A DNA stretch of 64,000 nt from CAVVDY01 sp963815775 (GTDB lineage Bacteria; Acidobacteriota; Terriglobia; Terriglobales; Acidobacteriaceae): NCBI GenBank assembly GCA_963815775.1, contig CAWFIB010000002.1, forward strand, positions 1 to 64,000, read 5' to 3'. Shown piece by piece: positions 17,918-26,915 of the stretch (position 1 is its first letter; each line of letters opens with the position of its first letter). Under the pieces are notes generated by a model. The model was given only the letters and a program-made list of their open reading frames with translations, was not told the DNA's origin and searched no databases. The position numbers and the translations under genes are program-made.

Positions 17918-18232
17918 TTACACGGCTACAGCGACGTGATGAAAGGTCGACATCACCGTCTCAAACGTCTGAACCCGCGGCGTTCCATCGATAACCTTCG
18001 CCAGCGTCTTCAACACTTCTGGGTAGGTGTGGGTGCTGTAGTCGTCCGCATTAGTCTTGTTGTCCCATAGACTGATCGAAACCGCATCCCCCGAGCTAGG
18101 GTTGCTCATTGTTATCTCGTCCTTGAAGCCCTTCTGCTTGCGCAGCAAAGGAAGGATCTGGTTTTCGAATGTACGGGTGTAGTCAGAGTGCATGTTCGAT
18201 TTCAGGCGGAAAGACACATTGCGTGCGTACAT
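17918..18232 (-). CDS. dimeric alpha/beta-barrel (ABM-like) small protein
   Basis: The 104-residue protein has the size and layout of antibiotic-biosynthesis-monooxygenase/Dabb-like ferredoxin folds: an N-terminal strand (ARNVSFRLKS), helix (YTRTFENQILPLLRKQKGFK), strand (EITMSNPSSGDAVSISLWD) and a second helix. Proteins of this fold are often small oxygenases or stress proteins; the substrate is unknown. The ATG at 18232 has a near-perfect AGGAGG site. A motif I copy lies at 18275-18314 upstream, facing the gene. Confidence 0.75.
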   Translation of the reverse strand: MYARNVSFRLKSNMHSDYTRTFENQILPLLRKQKGFKDEITMSNPSSGDAVSISLWDNKTNADDYSTHTYPEVLKTLAKVIDGTPRVQTFETVMSTFHHVAVAV

Positions 18233-18274
18233 ATTCAACCTCCTAAAGGTTGTCTTGTATAAGTTGAAGAAGAC

Positions 18275-18314
18275 TTCAGATGAGCTGACTTATATTCAGG
18301 GAACCTGAAAGAGG
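18275..18314 (-). promoter_or_regulatory. motif I, copy A
   Basis: On the minus strand the order is CTTTCAGG, then CCCTGAA, then TAAGTCAGC, then a CTGAAG box. It lies about 45 bases before the ATG at 18232. The same series occurs at 18551 (plus strand) and 45052 (minus strand), each facing a small stress gene. Confidence 0.6.
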
Positions 18315-18550
18315 AGAAGGTGGAAGCTACCTCACTTTTAACTCTATCTGACAACTCTAGGATTGTCAAGCCAGCGCTGATGGCGCAGTTGTGTCGGCCA
18401 GTCTCGCTGCGTATAGTTTGTTATGTCTGACGAGCATGCCTAAAGAAGCTACGAGCATCGGCGCTGGCTTAGCGTGATCCCTCACAAAGTGAAAGCTTGG
18501 GCAAGGCTCGTGAACAGCGTATGATGAAAGTATGAGAAGTCCTTTTACTC

Positions 18551-18590
18551 CTCATTTTCAGACCCCCTGAACTAGGTCAGCCGTTCTGGA
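18551..18590 (+). promoter_or_regulatory. motif I, copy C
   Basis: On the plus strand the order is TTTTCAGACCCCCTGAACTA, then GGTCAGC, then TCTGGAG, about 25 bases before the ATG at 18614. With copy A it frames the gap between two divergent genes, each copy facing its own gene. Confidence 0.6.
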
Positions 18591-18613
18591 GTTTTCTTCT
18601 CTTAGTTGTTGCC

Positions 18614-18841
18614 ATGTCAGGAGTTCAAGTGTCTAAACCCAAGTCTCAAAATAAAACAAAGGCAATCCCTTCCGTGCAGCCCTTAGTCTCGAAGAACGAT
18701 TCAGTGAGTAGCTTCTCTGAGGGTGAGATACGAACCCGCGCCTATGAGATCTACGAGTCTCGCGGCCGAGTCGGCAACCATGCTGACGAGGATTGGGGCC
18801 AAGCCGAGTCCGAACTGATGGAACTCGTGCACCGTAAATAA
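18614..18841 (+). CDS. DUF2934 family protein
   Basis: This 75-residue protein has a polar N-terminus and a C-terminal DUF2934 module: EIRTRAYEIYESRGRVGNHA, then DEDWGQAESELME. DUF2934 is a roughly 40-residue helical motif common in Acidobacteria, with no assigned function. The module also occurs twice in the tail of the P-type ATPase at 27638 and in a broken gene at 40697. A motif I copy lies just upstream. Confidence 0.9.
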   Translation: MSGVQVSKPKSQNKTKAIPSVQPLVSKNDSVSSFSEGEIRTRAYEIYESRGRVGNHADEDWGQAESELMELVHRK

Positions 18842-19179
18842 ATCCGGTGGCACGACCCTCGCAGCTCTGTCTCCACCGCGTTCATTCCGAAAAGGGTTGA
18901 GGGAACGGAGTGGCGAGTCAGCTCTGAGCTGAGTCAGCGGATATCTACCCTTTCCGTCCCGTCCCGGCCCAGCCAGGCTTCGGCTTGAATTCTCCCGTCG
19001 ATACGGCAACTAACGTTCGCTACGCGAGAGTTTGCTACCGGGTCCTTTGGCTCAGAATCGCAAATGAGGATGGTTATCGGAGTTAGCTAGCACCGACCCA
19101 CGGCAAAAGGCCAGAATCAACTTGACTCAGGATACCAGGTGCAATGGGGTGCGCAGCGCAGGCAGGTATTTGTTTTGCC
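18842..19179. other. intergenic region, nothing recognised
   Basis: This is a gap of 338 bases between convergent genes at 18614 and 19180. I see no supported ORF, RNA gene or clear terminator. Confidence 0.5.
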
Positions 19180-20079
19180 TTAGCGATTCTCCGCTATGAA
19201 GATCTGCCGGTTAAGTATTTCCGCGGCCTGAGCAAATGTCAGGTCATCCGGCACTCGCTGGAAGTCGCTGCGGGTTTTGCTCTCGAGCACGTTGATTTTC
19301 TTGAAGAACAGCGCTTTACCTGTCATGTTCACAGCCATGAAAGCCATTTTCCAGTGGCCCGGGGCAACTTCTGCCTGCCTAATCTCAAAATGCCCCCCCT
19401 TGTCCAAGTGTCCCAGAAGGCCCCCGCCAAATGTGACATTCTCCATGAGATGACCACTAATCGCCGCCAGTCGATCTTGTTTGCTATCGACCCACAATTC
19501 GCCTTCCATGTCGTGGAAAACACGGGTCTCAAGGGAAGGTGGCTTGAACTTAGGGTTGGGTCTGAAACTTAGCTTTATCAACCCTCCCTCGCGACCCGAG
19601 TAGTTGAACACGAATGCATCCGGGAGCATCTTAAACAATCGTCTCCCTGTTTCTGTGTCTGTATTTCGCGCCCGCTGCGATTGCCGCCGCTCAGATGGAT
19701 TGGTCACGAGCCTCTGAATGCGTTGGTTTTCCTTCCGCTGCTGTTGAGGGTCGAGAGGGCGGCCATCAATAGAGAGGAGTCGACTCAGAACACCGTCCTT
19801 GGTCTCAACGATGCTGCTGACCTGTTTCCTTCCCGACTCATCTTTTTTTTCCTGCCGGAACGTCCAGTGGTCATGATCTTCGTCTTGGAACTTTAGCTCG
19901 TTGGTGACCACTCTGCGCGCCAGATCGTTGGCTGACATTTCTCGGCTGCCGGGAGCAGACTGACTAAGTGTCGCCGATCCGATCAGAATCACAGTCGCTA
20001 TGACGCCGGCGGGGCTTCGTAGAAGTCTCACAGCCAACCGCGACGTCAGTGTGTTGTTCGTTCCCCGCCAGTTAAGCAT
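19180..20079 (-). CDS. secreted hypothetical protein
   Basis: The protein has about 299 residues from the ATG at 20079 (ACGGAAA upstream); a GTG at 20109 would add ten. A hydrophobic segment (VIATVILIGSATLSQSAPGS) is a likely signal peptide. The body is rich in beta strands, with KFQDEDHDHWTFRQEKKDES, DAFVFNYSGREGGLIKLSFR and MEGELWVDSKQDRLAAISGH. This resembles LolA/LolB-like or MucB-like periplasmic lipid-binding folds found in Acidobacteria, an inference without a firm family. A motif II promoter candidate lies at 20167-20207. Confidence 0.75.
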   Translation of the reverse strand: MLNWRGTNNTLTSRLAVRLLRSPAGVIATVILIGSATLSQSAPGSREMSANDLARRVVTNELKFQDEDHDHWTFRQEKKDESGRKQVSSIVETKDGVLSRLLSIDGRPLDPQQQRKENQRIQRLVTNPSERRQSQRARNTDTETGRRLFKMLPDAFVFNYSGREGGLIKLSFRPNPKFKPPSLETRVFHDMEGELWVDSKQDRLAAISGHLMENVTFGGGLLGHLDKGGHFEIRQAEVAPGHWKMAFMAVNMTGKALFFKKINVLESKTRSDFQRVPDDLTFAQAAEILNRQIFIAENR

Positions 20080-20166
20080 GCGGTTATTTCCGTTGATGAG
20101 AGCAGACACTGCGAACGGCTTGTAGCTTCAAGTAGCTGTCGCAGCACTTTGGTCTCTCAAGATTCC

Positions 20167-20207
20167 ATTATCGAACACCATCTCCCGAGAAAGCTGGTCA
20201 AAATTGC
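20167..20207 (-). promoter_or_regulatory. motif II promoter candidate
   Basis: On the minus strand GCAATTTTGACCAGCT is followed, 23 bases after TTGACC, by GATAAT, a good -10. The first 13 bases after TGACC share AGCTTTC with the copy at 16200. It serves the gene at 19180. Confidence 0.55.
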
Positions 20208-20629
20208 GCTCTCTCCCCCCCCATAATCTCAGGCCGATCGGCCACCTCAGTTAATCCAGTGGTGTCTCGCTGGTTGCTGGCAACCGTCTGCGACCTCCTG
20301 CAACAGGGAGCGCTGGTTGAAAGGTCGTAGGCTGAAGTGGGCGAGAACGCAACTATTCAAGCCATGTACCGCAGCCTTGTCGCTCGAAGATGTCGCCAGC
20401 CGATTCTCGCCGGACGTTGTAGATGCACATGCGCTATTGGGTCGATAAAATCCCGACAGTCTCCTGAAGTGCAGTGTTTTCGACAAATGACATGGGGCCC
20501 GCTGTAGAGACAGTGCAAGCAATCGCGAGCTATCTGGTTGCACTTTTCCCGGGAGAGCTTGCCCAATAAGCTGAATCCTCGAATGCCGGTGCACCGCTGT
20601 TGGATAGGGACGCACCGGCGGGAGGTTAG
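20208..20629. other. intergenic region, no gene supported
   Basis: About 420 bases follow the motif II site at 20167. A Cys-rich minus-strand frame (20357-20566) exists but has no ribosome site and only a TTG start. A C-tract lies at 20215-20222. Nothing else is seen. Confidence 0.5.
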
Positions 20630-21334
20630 TTACTTGCCTTCGGCAGCTTCGTGCTGGCTCGCCTGTTTCTCGGCCGCATTGACCGCTGCGATAAACGTAT
20701 CAGCGCTGGCTGGGATGTGGACGTTGCCGGACAGCGTCTTGCGGAAGGAAACATTCTTGCCATACATTGCGACCGTTGAGTCGTTGTCTTGCTGGATCTT
20801 GGCGCCATCCACGGCGACTCCGGCAAACAGACCTTTGGTGCGCGAGTAGCTCAAAGCTTCCGTGTTCATCTTCCAGTCTGTCCCTGCCGAGGCATGCCTT
20901 CCAACCGGACCGGCTGTGGCGGAGGCCTCACCAGTGAGTTCAAACTTACTCGAGAGCAGCCCTTGCACACCTTTATCATTCATGAACAGGATGATGAGAT
21001 CGACTGACTGAGCGCCAGCCTGGAAACCAAAATTGCCTCCACCGATCGAAATGAATGCCGGCGCGCTCCAGCCATGGGCGGTACGGCAGGTAACCACACC
21101 GCGTCCATGCTCTCCGCCGACGAGGAATGCGCCCTTGGCCATGTCTGGTACCACAGCAATACATTTGGCATCATTCAGCACTTCATTGGGGATGCCGCTA
21201 TCCGGCGCCGCCATGATCTCGTTCATGACCTGGCCGGCCGCTTGTAAGCGCGCAGTAGTGTCTTGCTCACCCGGACCAGCCAAGGCGAAGGTGGACAAAA
21301 GCAACGTGAGTAGAGCAATTACACATTTCTTCAT
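20630..21334 (-). CDS. SYLF-domain (Ysc84-like) lipid-binding protein, paralogue 1
   Basis: The protein has about 234 residues. A signal peptide (MKKCVIALLTLLLSTFALAG) precedes a SYLF domain with LNDAKCIAVVPDMAKGAFLV, GGEHGRGVVTCR, SIGGGNFGFQAGAQSVDLI and LSYSRTKGLFAGVAVDGA. Eukaryotic SYLF domains bind phosphoinositides and actin; bacterial ones are secreted and of unknown role. The ATG at 21334 has AAGGAAG upstream. A near-identical paralogue lies at 42213 on the same strand. Confidence 0.93.
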   Translation of the reverse strand: MKKCVIALLTLLLSTFALAGPGEQDTTARLQAAGQVMNEIMAAPDSGIPNEVLNDAKCIAVVPDMAKGAFLVGGEHGRGVVTCRTAHGWSAPAFISIGGGNFGFQAGAQSVDLIILFMNDKGVQGLLSSKFELTGEASATAGPVGRHASAGTDWKMNTEALSYSRTKGLFAGVAVDGAKIQQDNDSTVAMYGKNVSFRKTLSGNVHIPASADTFIAAVNAAEKQASQHEAAEGK

Positions 21335-21514
21335 CGGAATACTTCCTTTTCGTTCCACGGTAATCTTGTGGAAAAGCTTGTGAAGGGCGAATTTCGCCCG
21401 ATGGTCAGGCTGTGCGACGACTAGTGATCAGGTTGTAGACCAGGACCACCACGGCAACGACCAGTAGAAGGTGGATCAGGCCGCCTCCTACGTTCTGGGC
21501 TTGCTCTCGGGGTA

Positions 21515-21694
21515 CTATACGGGAGTTCCATCTTTGCTGACTTGCACGATGGCAACTCTGGAGAGCAGGCCTGTGTCGTCGGTCACTCCGAGAACCCGTT
21601 TTGCATGCTGCTTGGCCTTTTCCTCACTCACAAATCTCTTGGCGGGGCGAGAGATGAGTTTCGCCGCGACGAAATCAACTCTGTAGTAAGTCAC
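21515..21694 (-). CDS. small hypothetical protein
   Basis: The protein has about 59 residues from a GTG at 21694, with AGAGAGGAG upstream at ideal spacing. A longer frame to 21781 lacks such a site. The sequence is VTYYRVDFVAAKLISRPAKR, then a Lys-rich helix and VAIVQVSKDGTPV, resembling a small beta-alpha-beta fold. No family is recognised. Its strong ribosome site makes it likely to be real. Confidence 0.6.
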   Translation of the reverse strand: MTYYRVDFVAAKLISRPAKRFVSEEKAKQHAKRVLGVTDDTGLLSRVAIVQVSKDGTPV

Positions 21695-21750
21695 ATCATT
21701 CTCCTCTCTGGTGGTATTGGCGGAAGGGTGAGCTTTAATCAACCAGCGTC

Positions 21751-21942
21751 TCACCGCCAGGTATTTGGTAAAAGTGTCCATCGCTGAAAGATGGGTACGT
21801 ACCGACGCTTATGGCAAACAACACATATCCCCGGACAAATAAAAAGGCGTGGCAGAATGACTCTTTCAATCCAACCCTCCGCAGGCAAGGCTCTGAACTG
21901 ATCGCTCTTACATACGCGGCAATGTGCAGAAAACACGTTCAT
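21751..21942 (-). CDS. small zinc-ribbon-like protein
   Basis: This protein has about 63 residues with two CxxC pairs: HCRVCKSDQFRALP near the start and CPGICVVCHKRRYV about 20 residues later. A hydrophobic-basic segment (GWIERVILPRLFI) lies between them. This spacing resembles a family of small bacterial zinc-ribbon proteins with an ERL-type helix between the knuckles. Zinc binding is inferred. The start at 21942 is weakly supported. It lies upstream of the small gene at 21515 on the same strand. Confidence 0.5.
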   Translation of the reverse strand: MNVFSAHCRVCKSDQFRALPAEGWIERVILPRLFICPGICVVCHKRRYVPIFQRWTLLPNTWR

Positions 21943-22142
21943 GTCTCGAGATGGCAACACTGTTCCGGGTTACGCCCTTTAAGCATGGCAGACGGAAGCC
22001 GCGACTGCGTGCACTCTCATTGTCTTTCACATGGGCCGAGAAAAGCTGTTCAACATTGCTCAGTGAGCAATAGTGCTCAGACGAACCCAATCTGGGGCGG
22101 TACGATCAGGAAGGTCGGCTATAGCGCCTCAGCCAGGAATAC

Positions 22143-22616
22143 ATGGTCGGTGCCGTAACCGCGACGGGAGGAACCGTGGTCGCTACTTCAAACTCGCCGG
22201 CAGCAGTCTCCCTTCCGTGGAAAGACGTGCTGTCCAATGCCCTTGTCTTTAACTGGAACGACCTGATACCTGAATCAGCCGCAGGCCAGATCCAAATTGA
22301 GTATCACGTAGGACTTGCCGGCGGCGTCGAGTTCCTGAAGGTTTGGGGCGCTACAATTCGCGGTCACTGGGAGCTGATCTGCTCATACTGGATGCATTCC
22401 GGCTCTTCCAGCCAGAGCGGCCTGCAATTCGCCAACGGGCACAAGTCCGACACTTTTCGTGGCGTGCTCGATTCGATCATGCAACATCAGGAGTTATTCC
22501 GGGTAGAAACCGCTCCAGGCGCTGACTGTATGATCCAGGTTTCGCCCCCGACTGACGAAGAACGCATTTCAGCACTCAAGGTGATGGATGTCTTGCGTGA
22601 TCGCTTGACTAATTGA
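22143..22616 (+). CDS. hypothetical protein
   Basis: The 157-residue protein has an Ala/Thr-rich start, then a beta-rich domain (NWNDLIPESAAGQIQIEYHV, EFLKVWGATIRGHWELICSY) and a helical end (TDEERISALKVMDVLRDRL). No signal peptide or membrane helix is evident. Codon use and length support a real gene, but I do not recognise a family. It starts a four-gene plus-strand run (22143-23660). Confidence 0.65.
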   Translation: MVGAVTATGGTVVATSNSPAAVSLPWKDVLSNALVFNWNDLIPESAAGQIQIEYHVGLAGGVEFLKVWGATIRGHWELICSYWMHSGSSSQSGLQFANGHKSDTFRGVLDSIMQHQELFRVETAPGADCMIQVSPPTDEERISALKVMDVLRDRLTN

Positions 22617-22696
22617 AGCCTGCGTCTTCACGTCCCGCGGCTTCATGGCCTTTCCAGGCTGCAACATTCGGAGTAACCAGATCAACGGAGGGCACA

Positions 22697-22882
22697 ATGC
22701 AAATTCCAGAAGTCGACAATGCGCAAGCAGATGTTTTGGCAAGTGAGACGGTCACGAAGCCGACGCCTCACGCCGCACCCCGTCGCAACGCCGATGAGCG
22801 TGCCGCCGTCATCCTCGCCAAGAAGAAGCAGAGGCGCGCCGCGCACCGAGTAACTCTGAGAAGATCTCACACAAAGGGATAG
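22697..22882 (+). CDS. small basic hypothetical protein
   Basis: The protein has about 61 residues from the ATG at 22697, which follows GGAGGGCACA at good spacing. The first half is acidic (MQIPEVDNAQADVLASETV) and the second strongly basic (AKKKQRRAAHRVTLRRS). That pattern is seen in small nucleic-acid-binding or ribosome-associated proteins. No family is recognised. Confidence 0.55.
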   Translation: MQIPEVDNAQADVLASETVTKPTPHAAPRRNADERAAVILAKKKQRRAAHRVTLRRSHTKG

Positions 22883-22965
22883 TGGGAGCAAGCCAAGAGC
22901 CGTTTCATCCCAACCGTAGAGCTTCCTGCGATAGCGCTCCGCGATTCGAAGTAGAGAAGGAATTA

Positions 22966-23388
22966 ATGTCTAACACGATTCAGGCTGGCACCATGCTGGT
23001 CCGGCAATCCGCCCTTCTGCGTTCGCTCGGGGCACAAGGCGAGATCTACAGCGATCAGTGGTGCTCATTAGGCACACCGGACAGCGCGGCTCTCGATGGG
23101 AAGCTTCGGGCTGCCGGTTGGAACTTTTTCTTCATAGCCGACGAATTGAGAACCATCGTACCCGCATGGGGTGGACAGAAGACTCTGCGGGCCGGAGTGA
23201 AGCGGTTGCTGGCGCGCACCACGGCACAGCAATTCAACTGCATGCAACTCAGCAACATTCTTCGAGAACGCTTCTTGGGCATTCCATTCGTATCGGTGGT
23301 CGCTCACGCTCGCCACGTTCAGCAGGGCAGCCGAATCGAAAGCCTCGCGCAGCGCACCTCAAAAGGCAACGGTAGCAAGCCGAAATAG
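22966..23388 (+). CDS. hypothetical protein
   Basis: The protein has about 140 residues from the ATG at 22966 (AGAAGGAATTA upstream). Landmarks are LDGKLRAAGWNFFFIADELR, an ARTTAQQFNCMQLSNI helix and FLGIPFVSVVAHARHVQQGS. The fold looks alpha/beta without membrane segments. I recall unnamed proteobacterial and acidobacterial proteins with a similar RAAGWNFFF pattern but no function. It sits between small stress genes. Confidence 0.65.
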   Translation: MSNTIQAGTMLVRQSALLRSLGAQGEIYSDQWCSLGTPDSAALDGKLRAAGWNFFFIADELRTIVPAWGGQKTLRAGVKRLLARTTAQQFNCMQLSNILRERFLGIPFVSVVAHARHVQQGSRIESLAQRTSKGNGSKPK

Positions 23389-23438
23389 TATTAGCCTGCC
23401 GGCGTTCATAGAAAACAGAAATTCAGGAGGAGAAGACT

Positions 23439-23660
23439 TTGAATTGGGACAATATCCAAGACAACTGGGAGCGGCTGACTGTCTCAGCCAAAGAGAACTG
23501 GGGTAGGTTCACCGACCAGGATCTCGATCAGATTTCCGGCGCGCGCGAGCCGTTAATCAGCAAAATTCAGGAAATATATGGCGTCACCAGGAGACAAGCT
23601 GACAAGCAGGTCTGGGACTGGGGTAAGAGCGTCGGCCGAACTGCGAAGAAAATTGCGTGA
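23439..23660 (+). CDS. CsbD-family protein, YjbJ type
   Basis: The 73-residue protein aligns with the YjbJ form of CsbD: NWDNIQDNWERLTVSAKENW, then GRFTDQDLDQISGAREPLIS, then KIQEIYGVTRRQADKQVWDW. The start is a TTG at 23439 with AGGAGGAGAAG just upstream, which fixes the frame. Family members are among the most abundant stress-induced proteins yet have no known activity. It is the last gene of the 22143-23660 run. Confidence 0.88.
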   Translation: MNWDNIQDNWERLTVSAKENWGRFTDQDLDQISGAREPLISKIQEIYGVTRRQADKQVWDWGKSVGRTAKKIA

Positions 23661-23886
23661 GTAGGGTGAGTAGGAGCGTCGTCGCGCCAGCGGCCGACAT
23701 GCTTCCCGAACTTGATCTGCGGCAGGAGATCGCGGACCCGGCGCTGCGGATGTTTCCAACCGATTGCCAGCCGTGCTTTTAATTTCCCTTGCTCCCGGTC
23801 GGCTTCGCCTGGTTCTTTATCACGTCAGCGCACTGCTGCCGGCAGGTCGGCACTGCGCGGTTCCAGCAGTCGACTCATGAAGTCAC

Positions 23887-25158
23887 TCACCGATGCGAGG
23901 TCATGTCGCCCAGGCGAGACTCCGCGGGAACTGCGATAGGCTCTGAGGTCGCCCCATTGCTGCTGGATGGTTGTCGCGACACGGCGGCGTCACTCGCCCC
24001 CGTCCGGTCGAGGTCCAGGAGAAGAATTCTGCCGTCGGAGTGATAGCTATCTCCAGACGAAGTCTGCGCCTCAAAGACCGGATGACTACTATGCAAGTAT
24101 TCCTGCCGGCTGACCGGCAAGCTTTCCGACAGGTCGGAGCCTACGAAATCGCGCTCGGCATCCACATTGGGGTCGATGCGGTGGTTGATCAAATGCCCTC
24201 GCTTGGCGATCACAATGGCGACGTCGTGGCTGGCGGCACCCACCCAGATAGGCGTGCCATCCATGGTGTAATCGGTTTTCCAGATTCGCAGATGGTGCCG
24301 CCGCGTGACGATCGCATGCGGATCAGGCAAGGCATACGAATAGTCCTGCACTCTCCCGAACAGGTAGAGCTTGGCCATAGGCAATTGCGTGTCCTTGGTT
24401 CGATGCCGCAACAGATGCCAGACGAATATCGGCTTCCAAGGATCAGTCTTGATCCAACCTGCACGCGCAAACGCTTGCTCCAGGTCTTCCGGCTGGGCGA
24501 CGAAAACCAGGTTCAGCATGTCGCCTTCGTGTCCGTCGACGTTGATCACACGCGGCGGCAGGTAGTCCATCATCTCGGCCAGCTCAGAAGACCGCGTTAC
24601 CGAACGTTGTAACCCTGCCGATAGAACCGAGGTGGCATCGTCGGTATGAGCCGTGATTGCCGTACTCTTTAACACGATGCTGTCGTGGCCTCGGGTGAGA
24701 AGGAAAACCGCCGCGGCAGGTAGGAAGACGAGTCCGGTTGCGATCATCGCCGCTGCCATCATCTTGATACGTGTACGTCCTTTCACAGCCATGCGTGCAC
24801 GGAGTCCGATTCGTTGGCCATTAGCCAGCGCTACGGAGTCGAGTTTTAGGGCTACCTTGCCTCCGATTCCCAGCAGCCGCCTGCCTTTAATTGCAGTGAC
24901 GGAGCCGCTGGCTACGGTTCCGGCCGGAATCACGGTCAAACCCTCGACATTCACGTCTCTGACGACAACAAAGTCGAGCTGGTCTCCTGGACGGGCGTGA
25001 GCGGAGGAAACGGTTGCGACAAGTTGAAGCTTGATGGGAGTTCGGTCTGGGATGATTATTCGAGCTGGAATCGTACCCATTCTCTGGGCTGACGCACATG
25101 GCACAAGAAAGATCGCGACCAGGATGGACGCCGGCACTTTGCAGCGCGCGCTGAACAA
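23887..25158 (-). CDS. LssY C-terminal domain protein, membrane-anchored
   Basis: The protein has 423 residues. A signal peptide (to about residue 24) is followed by a beta-rich domain (PDRTPIKLQLVATVSSAHAR) and one membrane helix (MMAAAMIATGLVFLPAAAVF). The LssY_C domain follows, with FVAQPEDLEQAFARAGWIKT, YLFGRVQDYSYALPDP, HHLRIWKTDY and IWVGAASHDVA. The domain is found in Legionella LssY and in some PAP2 phosphatases; its role is unknown. The start is a TTG. A motif II promoter candidate lies at 25243-25285. Confidence 0.88.
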   Translation of the reverse strand: MFSARCKVPASILVAIFLVPCASAQRMGTIPARIIIPDRTPIKLQLVATVSSAHARPGDQLDFVVVRDVNVEGLTVIPAGTVASGSVTAIKGRRLLGIGGKVALKLDSVALANGQRIGLRARMAVKGRTRIKMMAAAMIATGLVFLPAAAVFLLTRGHDSIVLKSTAITAHTDDATSVLSAGLQRSVTRSSELAEMMDYLPPRVINVDGHEGDMLNLVFVAQPEDLEQAFARAGWIKTDPWKPIFVWHLLRHRTKDTQLPMAKLYLFGRVQDYSYALPDPHAIVTRRHHLRIWKTDYTMDGTPIWVGAASHDVAIVIAKRGHLINHRIDPNVDAERDFVGSDLSESLPVSRQEYLHSSHPVFEAQTSSGDSYHSDGRILLLDLDRTGASDAAVSRQPSSSNGATSEPIAVPAESRLGDMTSHR

Positions 25159-25242
25159 TGATTGCCGCCTTTGCTGGGAGGGCTAGCCTCTCACCCCCGC
25201 GACGGCCACGCTGACTAGTGCATGGCCGCAACGGGATAAGAA

Positions 25243-25285
25243 AGTCTAGCCTAAGCTGGAGAATTGTGCATGGTCACAATTGGAC
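25243..25285 (-). promoter_or_regulatory. motif II promoter candidate
   Basis: On the minus strand TCCAATTGTGACCATG is followed, 23 bases after GTGACC, by TAGACT, about 78 bases before the TTG at 25158. The core also forms a dyad TTGTG-ACCATG-CACAA, which resembles a Crp/Fnr half-site pair. Confidence 0.5.
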
Positions 25286-25324
25286 ACTTTGGGGATCCCA
25301 TTGAGGACCGAGAAAGGTGGCTGT

Positions 25325-25615
25325 ATGAGCAGCGATTCACCGGCTCGAGCAACAGTTCCAAAGAGCCAGCCGACACCCCCAGTCACCGCCATAGCTAACG
25401 CGCCCCAGAAGGTGACGCGCATTGCGCCACTGGTTATACCGGCGCCACCCGGTGTTCAAAAAGTCGGTAAGCTCTCCGCATTCCGTGGGGAATATCAGCT
25501 GGGTCGGTCGCCATCGTCAGTCCTCCTTCCGCCCACTGGGCGAAAGACTGACGTTACCGAGCTCGCTCAACCCAAGTCACGCGGGTTTGCCGAAAAGACA
25601 CCCTCAGTTGTTTAA
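25325..25615 (+). CDS. possible proline-rich small protein
   Basis: The frame from the ATG at 25325 gives about 96 residues rich in Pro, Ser and Ala. A GAAAGGTGG site sits at the right distance. Its last 60 bases overlap the opposite-strand phospholipase-like gene. No family is recognised. The ribosome site is the main support. Confidence 0.35.
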   Translation: MSSDSPARATVPKSQPTPPVTAIANAPQKVTRIAPLVIPAPPGVQKVGKLSAFRGEYQLGRSPSSVLLPPTGRKTDVTELAQPKSRGFAEKTPSVV

Positions 25616-26915
25616 CCTGCGATTGAACTTTCGCCCACTCTTTTGGCTTGCGCTTGGTCGTGTAAGGCGCATCCGGATGTGCAAAGAATTCCAGCAGTTC
25701 GGCCCGAACCGCCGGCGAAGCGTTACTAAAATTCTGCTTTGCGAGTGCGTCGAGCAGTTTTGCATGGGTCTCATCGTTAAGTCGATATTCTCCGGGACCC
25801 GACGCTTCACCGGTGTCAAAATTGTAGTTTGGCAAATCCGGCTGGCCGGCGCCTACCTGGCCTAACAGCTTCCGGTAGCGATCCAGAGATGCGTTGAAGC
25901 TGGCTTCGAACATGCGTTCCGTCTCCGGGCTAGGCGTCCGGAGTTGCAGCACTTTTAGTGGACCGATCTTCGGAAGAATCCTGACAAGAAAAGCGAGAAA
26001 TCTTTCGCCAGGAGTGGGCGGCTGATAACTGTTTCCCCAGGTCTTTTGGTAACTCGCGCGCGACAGATTGTAGAGAAACTTCTTTTTTGTCATGCCGGGC
26101 TGGTCCTTCATGATCTGCTCTTTCTTCAGGCTCCAGGCAATGCGCGTCGCTTTGGGGAGAATCTGGCTGACGTCATGACGGTAAGAACCGAGCACCTTGT
26201 CTTCGTCAGAGAGAACGCTCTTAAGATCCAAGCCGTAGGTTTCCTCAAAGGCTTGTTCCAGGAGAGGGACTGAGACCTCAAAGCCGATAAAGTCGTGGTA
26301 ACTATCAGGAGCGTAACGTCCCTGCGCTACTTCCAGAACATCGAATCCAAACTCCGTTTTTACGTGTGCCAGAGGGTCTTCTTCATAGGTAATCGAGTCG
26401 CCGTATTTCGCTTTCAACTTGGGATACAAGAGGGGAACCGCGCGATTCGTGGCCATGAGGTGGCCGTCGTTGTCCGCGGCGTAGTGAGAGAGCGCCCCCA
26501 GCGCAAAGGCGTAGCCGTCAAGGTCCTTGGCATCGCGCAGCAGAGCCAAGATAAAGTCCCCGCTCCGCACATAGTGAGTCAAGTCGCTGAAGAAAAAACT
26601 TCCGTGCGGGTAATAGCCCATGTCCTGGATAATGGCGCCGCCATATGCGTAGCCATGGGCTTCCTTGATTTCTTTCCCGGTAGCGTTGGGGAATCGCTTC
26701 AACAGTAGCGGACGTATGTTCGTGTCCCATACGCTGTCGATGATGGCCTCGTGCGCAAGGACCGCGTAAGCTGCGCTCTGGGTTGGCCAGCCGAACGACA
26801 AGAAAAACGCCAGCAGTAGCGTACAAACTCTCACAAACCGCGTTCTGCCTCCGCCGTGTCCCATTCCACCCATCGCTGCCGAACTCTTTGCGCTCTTAAG
26901 AACCGCCGCTTCCAA
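25554..26915 (-). CDS. zinc-dependent phospholipase C-like secreted protein
   Basis: The protein has about 453 residues. A signal segment (CTLLLAFFLSFGWPTQSAAY) precedes a domain of the zinc-dependent phospholipase C/S1-P1 nuclease fold: LAHEAIIDSVW with the first His, HGSFFFSDLTHYVRSGDF, ALGALSHYAADNDGHL and an HVKTEFGF segment. His and Asp at these places bind the zinc cluster. It probably cleaves phospholipids in the periplasm or outside, inferred from the family. The longest start is a TTG at 26915; an ATG at 26873 is possible. Confidence 0.88.
   Translation of the reverse strand: MEAAVLKSAKSSAAMGGMGHGGGRTRFVRVCTLLLAFFLSFGWPTQSAAYAVLAHEAIIDSVWDTNIRPLLLKRFPNATGKEIKEAHGYAYGGAIIQDMGYYPHGSFFFSDLTHYVRSGDFILALLRDAKDLDGYAFALGALSHYAADNDGHLMATNRAVPLLYPKLKAKYGDSITYEEDPLAHVKTEFGFDVLEVAQGRYAPDSYHDFIGFEVSVPLLEQAFEETYGLDLKSVLSDEDKVLGSYRHDVSQILPKATRIAWSLKKEQIMKDQPGMTKKKFLYNLSRASYQKTWGNSYQPPTPGERFLAFLVRILPKIGPLKVLQLRTPSPETERMFEASFNASLDRYRKLLGQVGAGQPDLPNYNFDTGEASGPGEYRLNDETHAKLLDALAKQNFSNASPAVRAELLEFFAHPDAPYTTKRKPKEWAKVQSQVKQLRVSFRQTRVTWVERAR

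Noticed and set aside
16225..20207. Motif II as a sigma-54 promoter
   Set aside because: The GG and GC elements are two bases too close for the -24/-12 pattern, and no enhancer-binding regulator is nearby.
20357..20566. Cys-rich minus-strand frame that might be a metal-binding protein
   Set aside because: TTG start without a ribosome site, Cys spacing not like a known knuckle, and no conserved pattern recognised.
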